A stretch of 7,504 nt of DNA from Candidatus Faecivivens stercoripullorum (GCA_018715285.1 DVLW01000193.1:1-7504), one strand, 5' to 3'; shown: positions 1 to 5,780, numbered from the stretch's first letter. Notes: generated by a model not told the origin, from the letters alone. Made by a program: numbers and translations.

Positions 1-2
1 CT

Positions 3-50
3 CAGCAGGGCGTCTCTTCTATCTATGAAGATTACAGCCAATCCCAATGA
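3..50 (+). CDS. Possible C-terminal end of an upstream gene (partial)
   Basis: One plus-strand frame is open from the window edge to a TGA at 48-50 and would end in SSIYEDYSQSQ. Its stop overlaps the start codon of the next gene in the ATGA arrangement (ATG 47-49, TGA 48-50), which is typical of translationally coupled operon genes. A second frame is also open, to a TAA at 55-57. Sixteen codons are too few to judge coding, and no family can be recognised. The ATGA contact and the lack of a ribosome binding site before the next gene are the only support. Confidence 0.25.
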   Translation, partial: QQGVSSIYEDYSQSQ

Positions 51-388
51 ACGATAACGAAATGATCGTCTGGATTCAAAACCGGGTTCGCTCTTTAATG
101 GAAGAAAAAGGTGTCAAAAGCGAATACCGGCTGTACAAAGACGCTGGAATGGCACAATCGACCATTTCTACCCTGCTGCATTCCAATACCCTGCCCACTT
201 TGCTCACTCTTCAAACCCTGTGCGATTATTTCGGGATTACGCTCTCCCAATTTTTCTTTGACGAAACCCGTGAAGAACTCCGTCCTGTGACCGAAACACA
301 GTGGACAATCTTTCGCCGTTTCCTGCACCTTACCGATAATCAGCAGCAGGCACTGCTTGCCCTGATTGACAGCTTCAACAATCCATAA
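47..388 (+). CDS. Xre-family helix-turn-helix transcriptional regulator
   Basis: A 113-residue protein, most likely a cytoplasmic DNA-binding repressor or regulator of the Cro/C1 (Xre, HTH_3) type. Residues about 10-70 form the typical five-helix domain: RVRSLMEEKG (helix 1), YRLYKDAGMAQSTISTLL at 27-44 (the helix-turn-helix, with recognition helix around QSTISTLL), then TLPTLLTLQTLCDYFGITLSQFF, the usual closing segment of this fold. The C-terminal 35 residues, ending LTDNQQQALLALIDSF, are probably a dimerisation helix. No sensor domain or ligand site is visible, so its targets are unknown. No good Shine-Dalgarno precedes ATG 47. The start overlaps the stop of a possible upstream frame as ATGA, so it may be the last gene of an operon whose earlier genes lie outside the window. 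An alternative start is Met6. The fold is near certain, the exact start less so. Confidence 0.85.
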   Translation: MNDNEMIVWIQNRVRSLMEEKGVKSEYRLYKDAGMAQSTISTLLHSNTLPTLLTLQTLCDYFGITLSQFFFDETREELRPVTETQWTIFRRFLHLTDNQQQALLALIDSFNNP

Positions 389-394
389 AAAGAC

Positions 395-431
395 AAATCC
401 CTTTTACAGTTTGCGGCTGTAAAAGGGATTT
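395..431. terminator. Bidirectional rho-independent terminator
   Basis: A perfect 15-bp inverted repeat (arms 395-409 and 417-431, loop TTTGCGG) lies between the convergent regulator and aldo/keto reductase genes. Read on the minus strand it is followed by GTCTTTTT, a good U-tract, so it is best suited to end the reductase transcript. On the plus strand the tail (ACTCTTATAT) is only moderately T-rich, but the stem itself ends in ATTT. The position 7 bases past the regulator stop and 15 bases past the reductase stop fits shared use. Confidence 0.85.
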
Positions 432-445
432 ACTCTTATATACAA

Positions 446-1567
446 TTATTTACCAAAGTATTCGGCAACTTCTTTGAGGTGCTCGATAATCGGCAGATGC
501 TGCGGACATACGCCTTCACACTGCCCACAGGCAATGCAATCACTCGCCTTGCCGAAAACATGAGTCAGACGGTCGTAGTACTCACCCTGCGGTGTCCAGC
601 CCTTTTCCTTGACTTCCTGTTTATCCGCATTGTACAGCGAGAAGTACTTGGGAATTGCAATATGCATCGGACATCCGTCGGTGCAGTAAGAGCAGCCGGT
701 ACAGGGAATCGCGATATTGGCATTGATGAGTTCAACGGCCTGTTCAATCAGCTTATGTTCTTCATCGGTCAGCGGCTTGAGGTCCTGCATGTAATCGGTA
801 TTATCCAGTACCTGCTCGATATTGCTCATACCCGACAGTACCAGCTTAACACCCGGCAGGCTGGCCGCGAAGCGAATTGCCCAGGAAGGAACCGACATCT
901 CCGGTGCTGCATCCTTGAACAGCTTTTCAACCGACTCAGGAACCTTTGCCAGTGTACCGCCCTTGACAGGCTCCATAACAATGACCGGTTTGCCATGTTT
1001 GACCGCAACTTCATAGCATTTGCGGGACTGAACGCCGACACTCTCCCAGTCAAGATAGTTGATCTGCAACTGTACAAACTCAAATTCCGGATGCTCGGTC
1101 AGCACCTGATCCAGCAGTTCGGCATTATCATGATAAGAAAAGCCGATATGTTTGACCAGACCCTGCTGTTTTTTCTCCATCAGCCAGTTGAAGCAATCCA
1201 GCTCGGTATAAACCTTATAGTGGTCATATCCGATATCATGCAGCAGATAATAATCAAAATATTCAACGCCAGTTTTTTCTCTCTGCTCATTGAAAATACG
1301 GTCACGGTCCTCTTTGGTTTTCAGGAAACCAGCGTGCAGTTTGGTCGCAAGGGTAAAACTGTCACGGGGATGACGTTTGACCAGTGCTTCTTTTGCCGCA
1401 TTTTCGCTCTGGAATCCGCAGTACATCCAGGCAGTGTCAAAATAGGTAAATCCTCTTTCCAAAAAGAGATCGACCATTTTGCTTACCTGTTCAATATCGA
1501 TTTTCGACGGATCATTGGGATCAACGGAAGGCAGACGCATCATACCAAATCCGAGTTTTTTCTCCAT
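446..1567 (-). CDS. Aldo/keto reductase with C-terminal 4Fe-4S ferredoxin motifs
   Basis: A 373-residue cytoplasmic oxidoreductase of the COG1453 type: an aldo/keto reductase TIM barrel (about 1-280) followed by a ferredoxin-like tail. The usual AKR catalytic positions appear to be present: Asp44 and Tyr49 in YFDTAWMY, Lys76 in ATKLH and His110 in YYLLHD. The tail carries two cysteine sets, Cys289/292/295/299 (CTGCSYCTDGCP) and Cys344/347/350/354 (CIACGQCEGVCP), each expected to bind a 4Fe-4S cluster. The natural substrate of this family is not established, and the clusters suggest electron transfer to or from ferredoxin or a partner protein besides NAD(P)H. The start has a good Shine-Dalgarno (AAAGGAA, 1577-1583, 9 bases away). 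It has its own promoter at 1613-1641 and a terminator at 395-431, so it is probably monocistronic. Leucine and serine codons TTA, CTA and TCA are absent from nearly the whole gene, which suggests high expression. Confidence 0.93.
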   Translation of the reverse strand: MEKKLGFGMMRLPSVDPNDPSKIDIEQVSKMVDLFLERGFTYFDTAWMYCGFQSENAAKEALVKRHPRDSFTLATKLHAGFLKTKEDRDRIFNEQREKTGVEYFDYYLLHDIGYDHYKVYTELDCFNWLMEKKQQGLVKHIGFSYHDNAELLDQVLTEHPEFEFVQLQINYLDWESVGVQSRKCYEVAVKHGKPVIVMEPVKGGTLAKVPESVEKLFKDAAPEMSVPSWAIRFAASLPGVKLVLSGMSNIEQVLDNTDYMQDLKPLTDEEHKLIEQAVELINANIAIPCTGCSYCTDGCPMHIAIPKYFSLYNADKQEVKEKGWTPQGEYYDRLTHVFGKASDCIACGQCEGVCPQHLPIIEHLKEVAEYFGK

Positions 1568-1612
1568 CTGTCATCATTCCTTTCATACGTTAAGGCGGGC
1601 GAAACTATCTGT

Positions 1613-1641
1613 ATTATAACATCCTGCCTTGCAGAATGCAA
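1613..1641 (-). promoter_or_regulatory. Sigma-A type promoter of the aldo/keto reductase gene
   Basis: On the minus strand, -35 TTGCAT (1641-1636), a 17-base spacer and -10 TATAAT (1618-1613) with the extended TG element (TGTTATAAT). Transcription would start near 1606, giving a leader of about 40 bases before the ATG at 1567. The perfect extended -10 compensates for a mediocre -35. A short inverted repeat (TTCTGC-AAG-GCAGGA) sits within the spacer; whether it is an operator cannot be told. Confidence 0.75.
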
Positions 1642-1688
1642 ATACCTGTTTTAAATCCAATTCCATACCTTTTGCCTATAACAATGAT

Positions 1689-2531
1689 TCAATTTTTGCG
1701 ATACAGTAATATTTCAAAAGAAGTTTCGGTTGTCAGTTCGGTGAGGTCAGCTGCTCTCTGCTGTCCTTCTGCCGACGTTTTATAATAGTAGGGCGTCATC
1801 ATAAACAAATCCATGATTTCACCGTCATGCAGAGTGATCGTATCCTCTACCGGTACACTGCGCAGGAAAGTCAGTCCTTCAATCGGATACTCCTGTACTT
1901 CATTCAGATAAGGCTGGTCATAAACCGCCTGTTTCAGTCCAAACAGGTGACGTGCACCCGGAATAACCATCGCAAACAGGCCGCCTTTTTTAAGTACCCG
2001 CAAAAACTCTTCCCGGCAAAACGGCGCAAACAATGTGATTACCACGTCACAGCTTTCATCTGCTACCGGCATATGAAAGATACTCGCAGCGCCGATCTGT
2101 ACCGGTTCTTCGGCACGGAAACGTTTTGCCGCCTTTTCTGCCGCGAATTTGGAGATATCCAGTCCCAGCAGCTGCGTCGAAATCCCGGCAGAAACCAGCG
2201 CGTCATAGACCAGACGGGTATAATAGCCCTCACCGCATCCGGCATCCAGCAGTGTGAGAGCCTTTTTGGATTCCAATTCCCGGACAAGTTCATGGCAGAG
2301 CGCATCCGCCATCGGACGGTAAAAACCCTTTTCCAGAAATTCCCGTCTTGCATTCACCATCTGCCGGTTGTCACCGGGAAGTTTTGCATGTTTGCCATCC
2401 GGCAGCAGCAGATTGACATATCCGCTGCGTGCACGGTCGAAGCTATGTCCGGACGGACAGCGAAAGCTGTTTCCATCCAATGACAGCGGCTGTCCGCAGA
2501 CAGGGCAGCTAAATAAAAACTGATGTTCCAT
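1689..2531 (-). CDS. rlmA: 23S rRNA (guanine-N1)-methyltransferase, RlmA family
   Basis: A 280-residue cytoplasmic enzyme that transfers methyl from S-adenosylmethionine to N1 of a guanine in hairpin 35 of 23S rRNA. An N-terminal zinc finger is visible: Cys9, Cys12, Cys25 and His29 in CPVCGQPL and RCPSGHSFD, followed by ARSGYVNLL, all close to E. coli RlmA as I recall it. The Rossmann domain has motif I LDAGCGEGYYTR at 95-106 and the acidic strand GLDISK at 123-128. PGARHLFGLK at 191-200 is another family signature. Gram-positive members (RlmA-II/TlrB) modify G748 and Gram-negative ones G745; G748 is the likelier target here, by inference only. An upstream in-frame start at 2627 would add 32 residues overlapping the previous gene. 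ATG 2531 is preferred because GGAAGG (2541-2546) lies 9 bases upstream and the protein then begins at the zinc finger. It follows yfcE by 22 bases and is probably co-transcribed. I see no hairpin terminator after it. Confidence 0.93.
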   Translation of the reverse strand: MEHQFLFSCPVCGQPLSLDGNSFRCPSGHSFDRARSGYVNLLLPDGKHAKLPGDNRQMVNARREFLEKGFYRPMADALCHELVRELESKKALTLLDAGCGEGYYTRLVYDALVSAGISTQLLGLDISKFAAEKAAKRFRAEEPVQIGAASIFHMPVADESCDVVITLFAPFCREEFLRVLKKGGLFAMVIPGARHLFGLKQAVYDQPYLNEVQEYPIEGLTFLRSVPVEDTITLHDGEIMDLFMMTPYYYKTSAEGQQRAADLTELTTETSFEILLYRKN

Positions 2532-2540
2532 CCCCGATTT

Positions 2541-2546
2541 CCTTCC
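2541..2546 (-). promoter_or_regulatory. Ribosome binding site deciding the rlmA start
   Basis: GGAAGG on the minus strand, 9 bases before the ATG at 2531, inside the short gap after the yfcE stop. It supports the 280-residue start over the 312-residue alternative. Confidence 0.7.
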
Positions 2547-2553
2547 ATCCAAA

Positions 2554-3042
2554 TCAATTGAGCTTGACCACATAAGGGAGCAGCCCAGTTTCTGTAATAT
2601 CAATAATGCCGTAGCTTGCTTTTCCATCTCTCGGGCTGGACGGACTGCCGGGATTCATGACGTACAGTCCATCCTTATACCGACAGTACGAAACATGGGT
2701 ATGCCCATACAGCGCAACATTACATCCTGCTTCCCGTGCCGCATTTTCCAGATATTCAGTCCCGGCTGAGACAAACATCGTATGCCCATGACAGAACAGT
2801 ATCCGTGCACATCCCAGTTCGACGATATCCACCGGCTTGCTTTTGGAACCGAAATCACAGTTTCCACGTACACTGCGGATAGAAAGAGACGGATAAAGGG
2901 CCTGTATTTTACGGACATCCTCTTCCACATCTCCCAGATGAAGGAAAAGGTCGGTATCCTGACGATGCCGCTCCACAATTTTCCGCAATGTAAAAAAATC
3001 CTTATGGGTATCCGAAATAACAACAATCCGTCGGGTATCCAT
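2554..3042 (-). CDS. YfcE/MJ0936-family metallophosphodiesterase
   Basis: A 162-residue cytoplasmic calcineurin-like phosphoesterase of the small MJ0936/YfcE type, which hydrolyse phosphodiesters with a two-metal (often Mn) centre; the physiological substrate is not known. All metal-binding motifs are in order: SDTH (Asp11, His13), LHLGDVE (Asp38), VRGNCD (Asn61), CHGH (His85, His87) and YGHTH (His114, His116), followed by the typical NPGSPSSPR loop at 130-138. Length is normal for the family. A GTG start at 3051 is possible but abuts the Shine-Dalgarno directly (AAAGGAA, 3052-3058). The ATG at 3042 has a 9-base spacing and is chosen. It is the first gene of an operon with rlmA, transcribed from the promoter at 3128-3156. 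Confidence 0.93.
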   Translation of the reverse strand: MDTRRIVVISDTHKDFFTLRKIVERHRQDTDLFLHLGDVEEDVRKIQALYPSLSIRSVRGNCDFGSKSKPVDIVELGCARILFCHGHTMFVSAGTEYLENAAREAGCNVALYGHTHVSYCRYKDGLYVMNPGSPSSPRDGKASYGIIDITETGLLPYVVKLN

Positions 3043-3051
3043 ACCGGGCAC

Positions 3052-3058
3052 TTCCTTT
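3052..3058 (-). promoter_or_regulatory. Ribosome binding site deciding the phosphodiesterase start
   Basis: AAAGGAA on the minus strand. It is 9 bases from ATG 3042 but touches the alternative GTG at 3051, so the shorter protein is favoured. Confidence 0.7.
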
Positions 3059-3127
3059 CAAAACCCATTGCATCCGGCAGATGAAACCAGATCGCTTTCC
3101 GGGCATATTATGAGTATATACAGAATA

Positions 3128-3156
3128 AGTATAGACCATCATGCTCTGTTCGTCAA
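3128..3156 (-). promoter_or_regulatory. Sigma-A type promoter of the phosphodiesterase-rlmA operon
   Basis: On the minus strand, -35 TTGACG (3156-3151), a 17-base spacer and -10 TATACT (3133-3128). Each box differs from consensus by one base. Transcription should start near 3121, giving a leader of about 80 bases before the ATG at 3042. The same 165-base gap must also hold the promoter of the divergent plus-strand cluster. There I find only a -10-like TATTAT (3106-3111) without a convincing -35. Confidence 0.75.
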
Positions 3157-3207
3157 CTGCAATACATCTAGTACACAGAGCGATTGAACCGAAAGGAAGG
3201 TTTTTGC

Positions 3208-3516
3208 ATGAACTTTGATATGCAAAAAGGGCAGCAGGGTGCCCTGTCTGATAATTCCCAGCTGGGCGAAATGGACCGTACACTGATTCGGATACTGGCA
3301 TCGCGCACCGGAGCTGACCCCAGAAAACTGGAAGCTGATTTCCGCCGCGGAGATCTTTCTGCGCTGTTGTCTTCGCTTCCGAAGGACAGCCAGAATAAAG
3401 TCAGTGAAATTCTCTCTGACCCGGCAAAAGCAGCAGCCGCCAAAAAAGCCGCTGAAAAAGCGGTTCAGTCAGACGCAATTGGCAGGATGATGAAAAAGAA
3501 ACCGGGACAAAGATAA
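3208..3516 (+). CDS. Small helical protein of unknown function, first of a three-gene cluster
   Basis: A 102-residue protein that I do not recognise as a named family. It has no signal peptide or membrane segment and looks cytoplasmic. Residues about 20-75 are predicted helical with a regular hydrophobic pattern (MDRTLIRILASRTGADPRKL, DLSALLSSLPKDSQNKVSEIL). An alanine/lysine-rich helix follows (DPAKAAAAKKAAEKAVQ), then a basic tail KKKPGQR that might contact nucleic acid or an acidic surface; that is speculation. The start is ATG 3208, with GGAAGG 7 bases upstream, rather than the TTG at 3184 that lacks such a site. It is followed after 50 bases by a second and then a third small gene in the same direction, each with its own Shine-Dalgarno, which suggests a unit. 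It diverges from the phosphodiesterase gene. Coding is quite sure, function unknown. Confidence 0.8.
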   Translation: MNFDMQKGQQGALSDNSQLGEMDRTLIRILASRTGADPRKLEADFRRGDLSALLSSLPKDSQNKVSEILSDPAKAAAAKKAAEKAVQSDAIGRMMKKKPGQR

Positions 3517-3522
3517 CGGCGG

Positions 3523-3528
3523 TATAAT
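3523..3528 (+). promoter_or_regulatory. Possible internal -10 box
   Basis: A perfect TATAAT lies in the 50-base gap between the first and second genes of the small-protein cluster. No recognisable -35 stands 16-18 bases upstream (AACCGG at best) and there is no extended TG, so it is a weak candidate for an internal promoter. Confidence 0.25.
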
Positions 3529-3566
3529 ATCTGTCCGCACCTGAGTCTAAAGAAAGGAGGAAGAAT

Positions 3567-4055
3567 ATGCCGGAAACAGAAGGATTTGATATGTCCAGCC
3601 TTGCTTCTATCCTGCAAAATGAAGATACCATGCGTTCTCTGCGGCAGATGGCCGGTGCCATGGGGATGGGTGAACAGCTGGAAGGAGCGCTGCAAAATCT
3701 GTCTCAAACATCTTCTGCCGATTCTCCAGCTCCTGCCGCTGTCCAGCGGCAGGAAAACCATCCGCCGTCACACCCGCAGGATTTTACCGCTGCACCGGAA
3801 AATACTTCTGGAATGGACCTGAACAGCCTGTTATCCAATCCCGCATTGCTCCGAACCCTGTCCAGTGTCATGCAGGCGATGAATCAGCAGGGGCCGGAAT
3901 ATCTCTTCCTCAAAAGCCTGAAACCGCTCCTTCGTCCGGAAAAAGGTCCACGTGTCGATCAAGCCATGCAGATCATGCAGATGATTAAGGCATTGGAATC
4001 GGTAGACGGCAGCGGGCTTTCAGCACTCACCGGGCTGCTCGGCGGACATTCATAA
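3567..4055 (+). CDS. Protein of unknown function with two similar helical segments
   Basis: A 162-residue soluble protein, not assignable to a named family. Two related helical modules flank a Pro/Gln/Ser-rich linker (about 47-80): DMSSLASILQNEDTMRSLRQ from residue 8 and GMDLNSLLSNPALLRTLSSV from 82, which align over about 25 residues. The C-terminal part (111-141) contains FLKSLKPLLRPEKGPRVDQA and the helix MQIMQMIKAL. From memory this resembles a 'LKP-L..-K..-vd.A..i..l' pattern in other small clostridial proteins, but I cannot verify that. It ends in a glycine-rich tail, LLGGHS. There is no membrane segment or signal peptide. The Shine-Dalgarno is ideal (AAAGGAGG, 3553-3560, 6 bases away), suggesting good expression. 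It lies 50 bases after the first gene and 29 before the third, so the three products may act together. Confidence 0.82.
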   Translation: MPETEGFDMSSLASILQNEDTMRSLRQMAGAMGMGEQLEGALQNLSQTSSADSPAPAAVQRQENHPPSHPQDFTAAPENTSGMDLNSLLSNPALLRTLSSVMQAMNQQGPEYLFLKSLKPLLRPEKGPRVDQAMQIMQMIKALESVDGSGLSALTGLLGGHS

Positions 4056-4084
4056 TTTTATCCCAATCGAAAGGATGACCAAGA

Positions 4085-4492
4085 ATGGCCTATCGCGAAT
4101 ACAGCCCCGAGGAACTCAGGCAGATGCAGCTGGAAGCGGCCCAGAGAGTTCGTGAAATGCAGCGGCAGGCACGGGAACGGTTGGAAGGGTCACAGCAGGC
4201 TTATTCCAGCCAGTCCGCATCCCCTGCCCCGTCCAGGCCAGCTGCATCATATACCCGGGATGAACAGCCGACTCGTCAGCATACATCATCTCCGGCACCA
4301 GACTATTATCAGCAGCCTTCCCAACCAGCCACCCGGCACCGAATGCCATCCAATGATCTTTTTGGGCTGTCCGGGCTGATGGGAATAGATGGGGACAGGC
4401 TGACAATCCTGCTGCTGACATTGCTGCTGTCCTCTCAGGGACAGTGTTCACCGGGACTGATGGCAGCTCTGTTCTGGCTGATGGCAGACTGA
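4085..4492 (+). CDS. Small protein with N-terminal helix, disordered linker and hydrophobic C-terminus
   Basis: A 135-residue protein of unknown function with three visible parts. Residues 7-36 are a highly charged, Gln/Arg/Glu-rich helix that may form a coiled coil (EELRQMQLEAAQRVREMQRQ). Residues 37-88 are a Ser/Pro/Gln-rich linker, probably disordered. Residues 91-135 are hydrophobic: DLFGLSGLMGIDGDRLTILL continuing into a leucine run and, after SSQGQCSPG, a second hydrophobic stretch LMAALFWLM. The two stretches may be a helical hairpin that associates with the membrane or with a partner. From memory, 'gDrLlil-LLL-L-...gL-aaLl-Ll' tails recur in small clostridial hypothetical proteins. 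Start ATG 4085 has AAAGGA about 9 bases upstream. It is the last gene of the cluster, and no clear hairpin terminator follows it. Confidence 0.78.
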   Translation: MAYREYSPEELRQMQLEAAQRVREMQRQARERLEGSQQAYSSQSASPAPSRPAASYTRDEQPTRQHTSSPAPDYYQQPSQPATRHRMPSNDLFGLSGLMGIDGDRLTILLLTLLLSSQGQCSPGLMAALFWLMAD

Positions 4493-4517
4493 GCACCGAA
4501 AAAGATTAGCAGAAAAT

Positions 4518-4546
4518 TCATTGAAAACTGCATTTGGGTCATTGAA
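4518..4546 (+). repeat. Direct repeat TCATTGAA upstream of fucO
   Basis: TCATTGAA occurs at 4518-4525 and 4539-4546, 21 bases apart, that is two DNA turns on the same face. The second copy overlaps the fucO -35 box (TTGAAC). It could be a regulator site or a leftover -35, but no known operator is recognised. Confidence 0.4.
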
Positions 4547-4570
4547 CCGGGAATCGAAATATGTTATAAT
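4542..4570 (+). promoter_or_regulatory. Strong sigma-A type promoter of fucO
   Basis: -35 TTGAAC (4542-4547), a 17-base spacer and -10 TATAAT (4565-4570) with an extended TG (TGTTATAAT). Transcription should start near 4577, giving a leader of about 55 bases. This is the best promoter of the window and agrees with the biased codon use of fucO. Confidence 0.85.
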
Positions 4571-4573
4571 AAC

Positions 4574-4605
4574 AGTACAGATTTAGCCCCACACTGGATC
4601 TGACT
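4574..4605 (+). promoter_or_regulatory. Imperfect inverted repeat in the fucO leader
   Basis: AGT-A-CAGAT (4574-4582) pairs with ATCTGACT (4598-4605): 8 pairs with one bulged A and a 15-base loop. It lies at the transcription start and is followed by TTTTGTTT. It could be an operator or a weak leader hairpin. It is too weak to call an attenuator. Confidence 0.3.
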
Positions 4606-4631
4606 TTTGTTTATAATGGAGGAATATCCAA

Positions 4632-5780
4632 ATGGCAAACAGAATGATCTTAAACGAAACTTCCTATTTCGGCGCGGGCTCCATCTCGGCAGTCGTCGAC
4701 GAAGCCAAAGCAAGAGCTTTTAAAAAGATTCTGGTCGTTACTGACCCCTCTCTGGTCAAATTCGGCGTATCTACTAAAGTAACCGCTCTGCTGGACGAGG
4801 CCGGGATTCCTTACGACATGTATACCGATATCAAGGCGAACCCCACAATCGCCAATATCCAGAACGGTGTCGCCAAGTTTAAAGAAGCTGGTGCTGATGC
4901 AATCGTTGCAATCGGCGGCGGTTCTTCGATGGATACCGCAAAAGGTATTGCTATTATTATTGCAAATCCTGAATATGCAGATGTTGTATCGCTGGAAGGC
5001 GCAGTTGCTACCAAAAACAAGTGTGTGCCGATTATCGCTGTTCCCACAACAGCTGGTACCGCTGCTGAAGTAACCATTAACTATGTTGTCACCGACGTTG
5101 AGAAAAAACGTAAATTTGTCTGCGTTGACCCGCATGATATCCCTGTTGTCGCCATCATCGACGCTGATATGATGAGCTCGATGCCCAAGGGCCTGACTGC
5201 ATCCACCGGTATGGACGCTCTGACCCACGCAATCGAAGGCTACATCACCAAGGGTGCATGGGAAATGACCGATATGATGCATCTGAAAGCTATCGAGATC
5301 ATTGCAAAATCCCTGCGCGGCGCCTGCGAAGGAACTCCCGAAGGCCGTGAAGGTATGGCACTGGGTCAGTACATCGCCGGTATGGGCTTCTCTAACGTTG
5401 GTCTGGGCATTGTCCACTCGATGGCACATGCTCTGGGCGCTGTTTACGATACCCCTCATGGTGTTGCAAACGCAATCCTGCTGCCGACCGTCATGAAGTA
5501 CAACGCTCCTGCTACCGGTGAAAAATACCGCGAGATTGCACATGCAATGGGCGTTGAAGGCGTTGACCAGATGACTCAGGAAGAATACCGTGCCGCTGCC
5601 TGTGAAGCTGTTGCACAGCTGTCCAAAGACGTCGGCATTCCTCAGGATCTCAAGGGCATTGTCAAAGAAGAAGACATCGACTTCCTTGCACAGTCTGCAA
5701 TGGATGACGCATGCCGTCCCGGCAACCCGCTTGATCCTACCAAAGAAGATATCATTGCTCTGTACAAATCGCTGCTGTAA
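4632..5780 (+). CDS. fucO: Lactaldehyde reductase / L-1,2-propanediol oxidoreductase (iron-dependent)
   Basis: A 382-residue group III (iron-dependent) alcohol dehydrogenase that reduces lactaldehyde to 1,2-propanediol with NADH. The reaction disposes of electrons in anaerobic fucose or rhamnose breakdown. Match to E. coli FucO as I remember it is very high and collinear, with the same length and the same first ten residues (MANRMILNET), plus TTAGTAAEVTINYV, KFVCVDPHDIP and TPHGVANAILLP. NAD-binding elements are Asp38 in VVTD and GGGS at 95-98. The iron ligands Asp195, His199, His262 and His276 are all present (MDALTHAIEGY, GIVHSMAH, TPHG). The Shine-Dalgarno GGAGGAA (4618-4624) is 7 bases from the ATG. 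It has a strong promoter at 4542-4570 and a terminator at 5818-5850, so it is monocistronic. After codon 7 there is no TTA, CTA or TCA codon, suggesting high expression. No sugar isomerase, kinase, aldolase or microcompartment gene is adjacent, so it may serve as a general aldehyde reductase; substrate is inferred from homology. Confidence 0.95.
   Translation: MANRMILNETSYFGAGSISAVVDEAKARAFKKILVVTDPSLVKFGVSTKVTALLDEAGIPYDMYTDIKANPTIANIQNGVAKFKEAGADAIVAIGGGSSMDTAKGIAIIIANPEYADVVSLEGAVATKNKCVPIIAVPTTAGTAAEVTINYVVTDVEKKRKFVCVDPHDIPVVAIIDADMMSSMPKGLTASTGMDALTHAIEGYITKGAWEMTDMMHLKAIEIIAKSLRGACEGTPEGREGMALGQYIAGMGFSNVGLGIVHSMAHALGAVYDTPHGVANAILLPTVMKYNAPATGEKYREIAHAMGVEGVDQMTQEEYRAAACEAVAQLSKDVGIPQDLKGIVKEEDIDFLAQSAMDDACRPGNPLDPTKEDIIALYKSLL

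Noticed and set aside
479..1654. A 391-codon open frame on the plus strand opposite the aldo/keto reductase
   Set aside because: It is the codon-aligned shadow of a gene with clear catalytic and Fe-S motifs; the translation has no recognisable domain, and it exists because TTA, CTA and TCA codons are avoided.
1619..1688. A possible terminator for the phosphodiesterase-rlmA operon
   Set aside because: Only a 6-bp imperfect hairpin without a T-tract is present, and it lies in the spacer of the next promoter.
2532..2627. A 32-residue N-terminal extension of RlmA
   Set aside because: It would overlap the phosphodiesterase gene by more than 70 bases, lies outside the zinc-finger start of the family, and the inner ATG has the ribosome binding site.
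3043..3051. GTG start of the phosphodiesterase at 3051
   Set aside because: The Shine-Dalgarno abuts this codon with no spacer, while ATG 3042 has a 9-base spacing.
4612..4617. A second TATAAT just before the fucO ribosome binding site
   Set aside because: No -35 at a suitable distance and transcription would start inside or after the ribosome binding site; probably chance.
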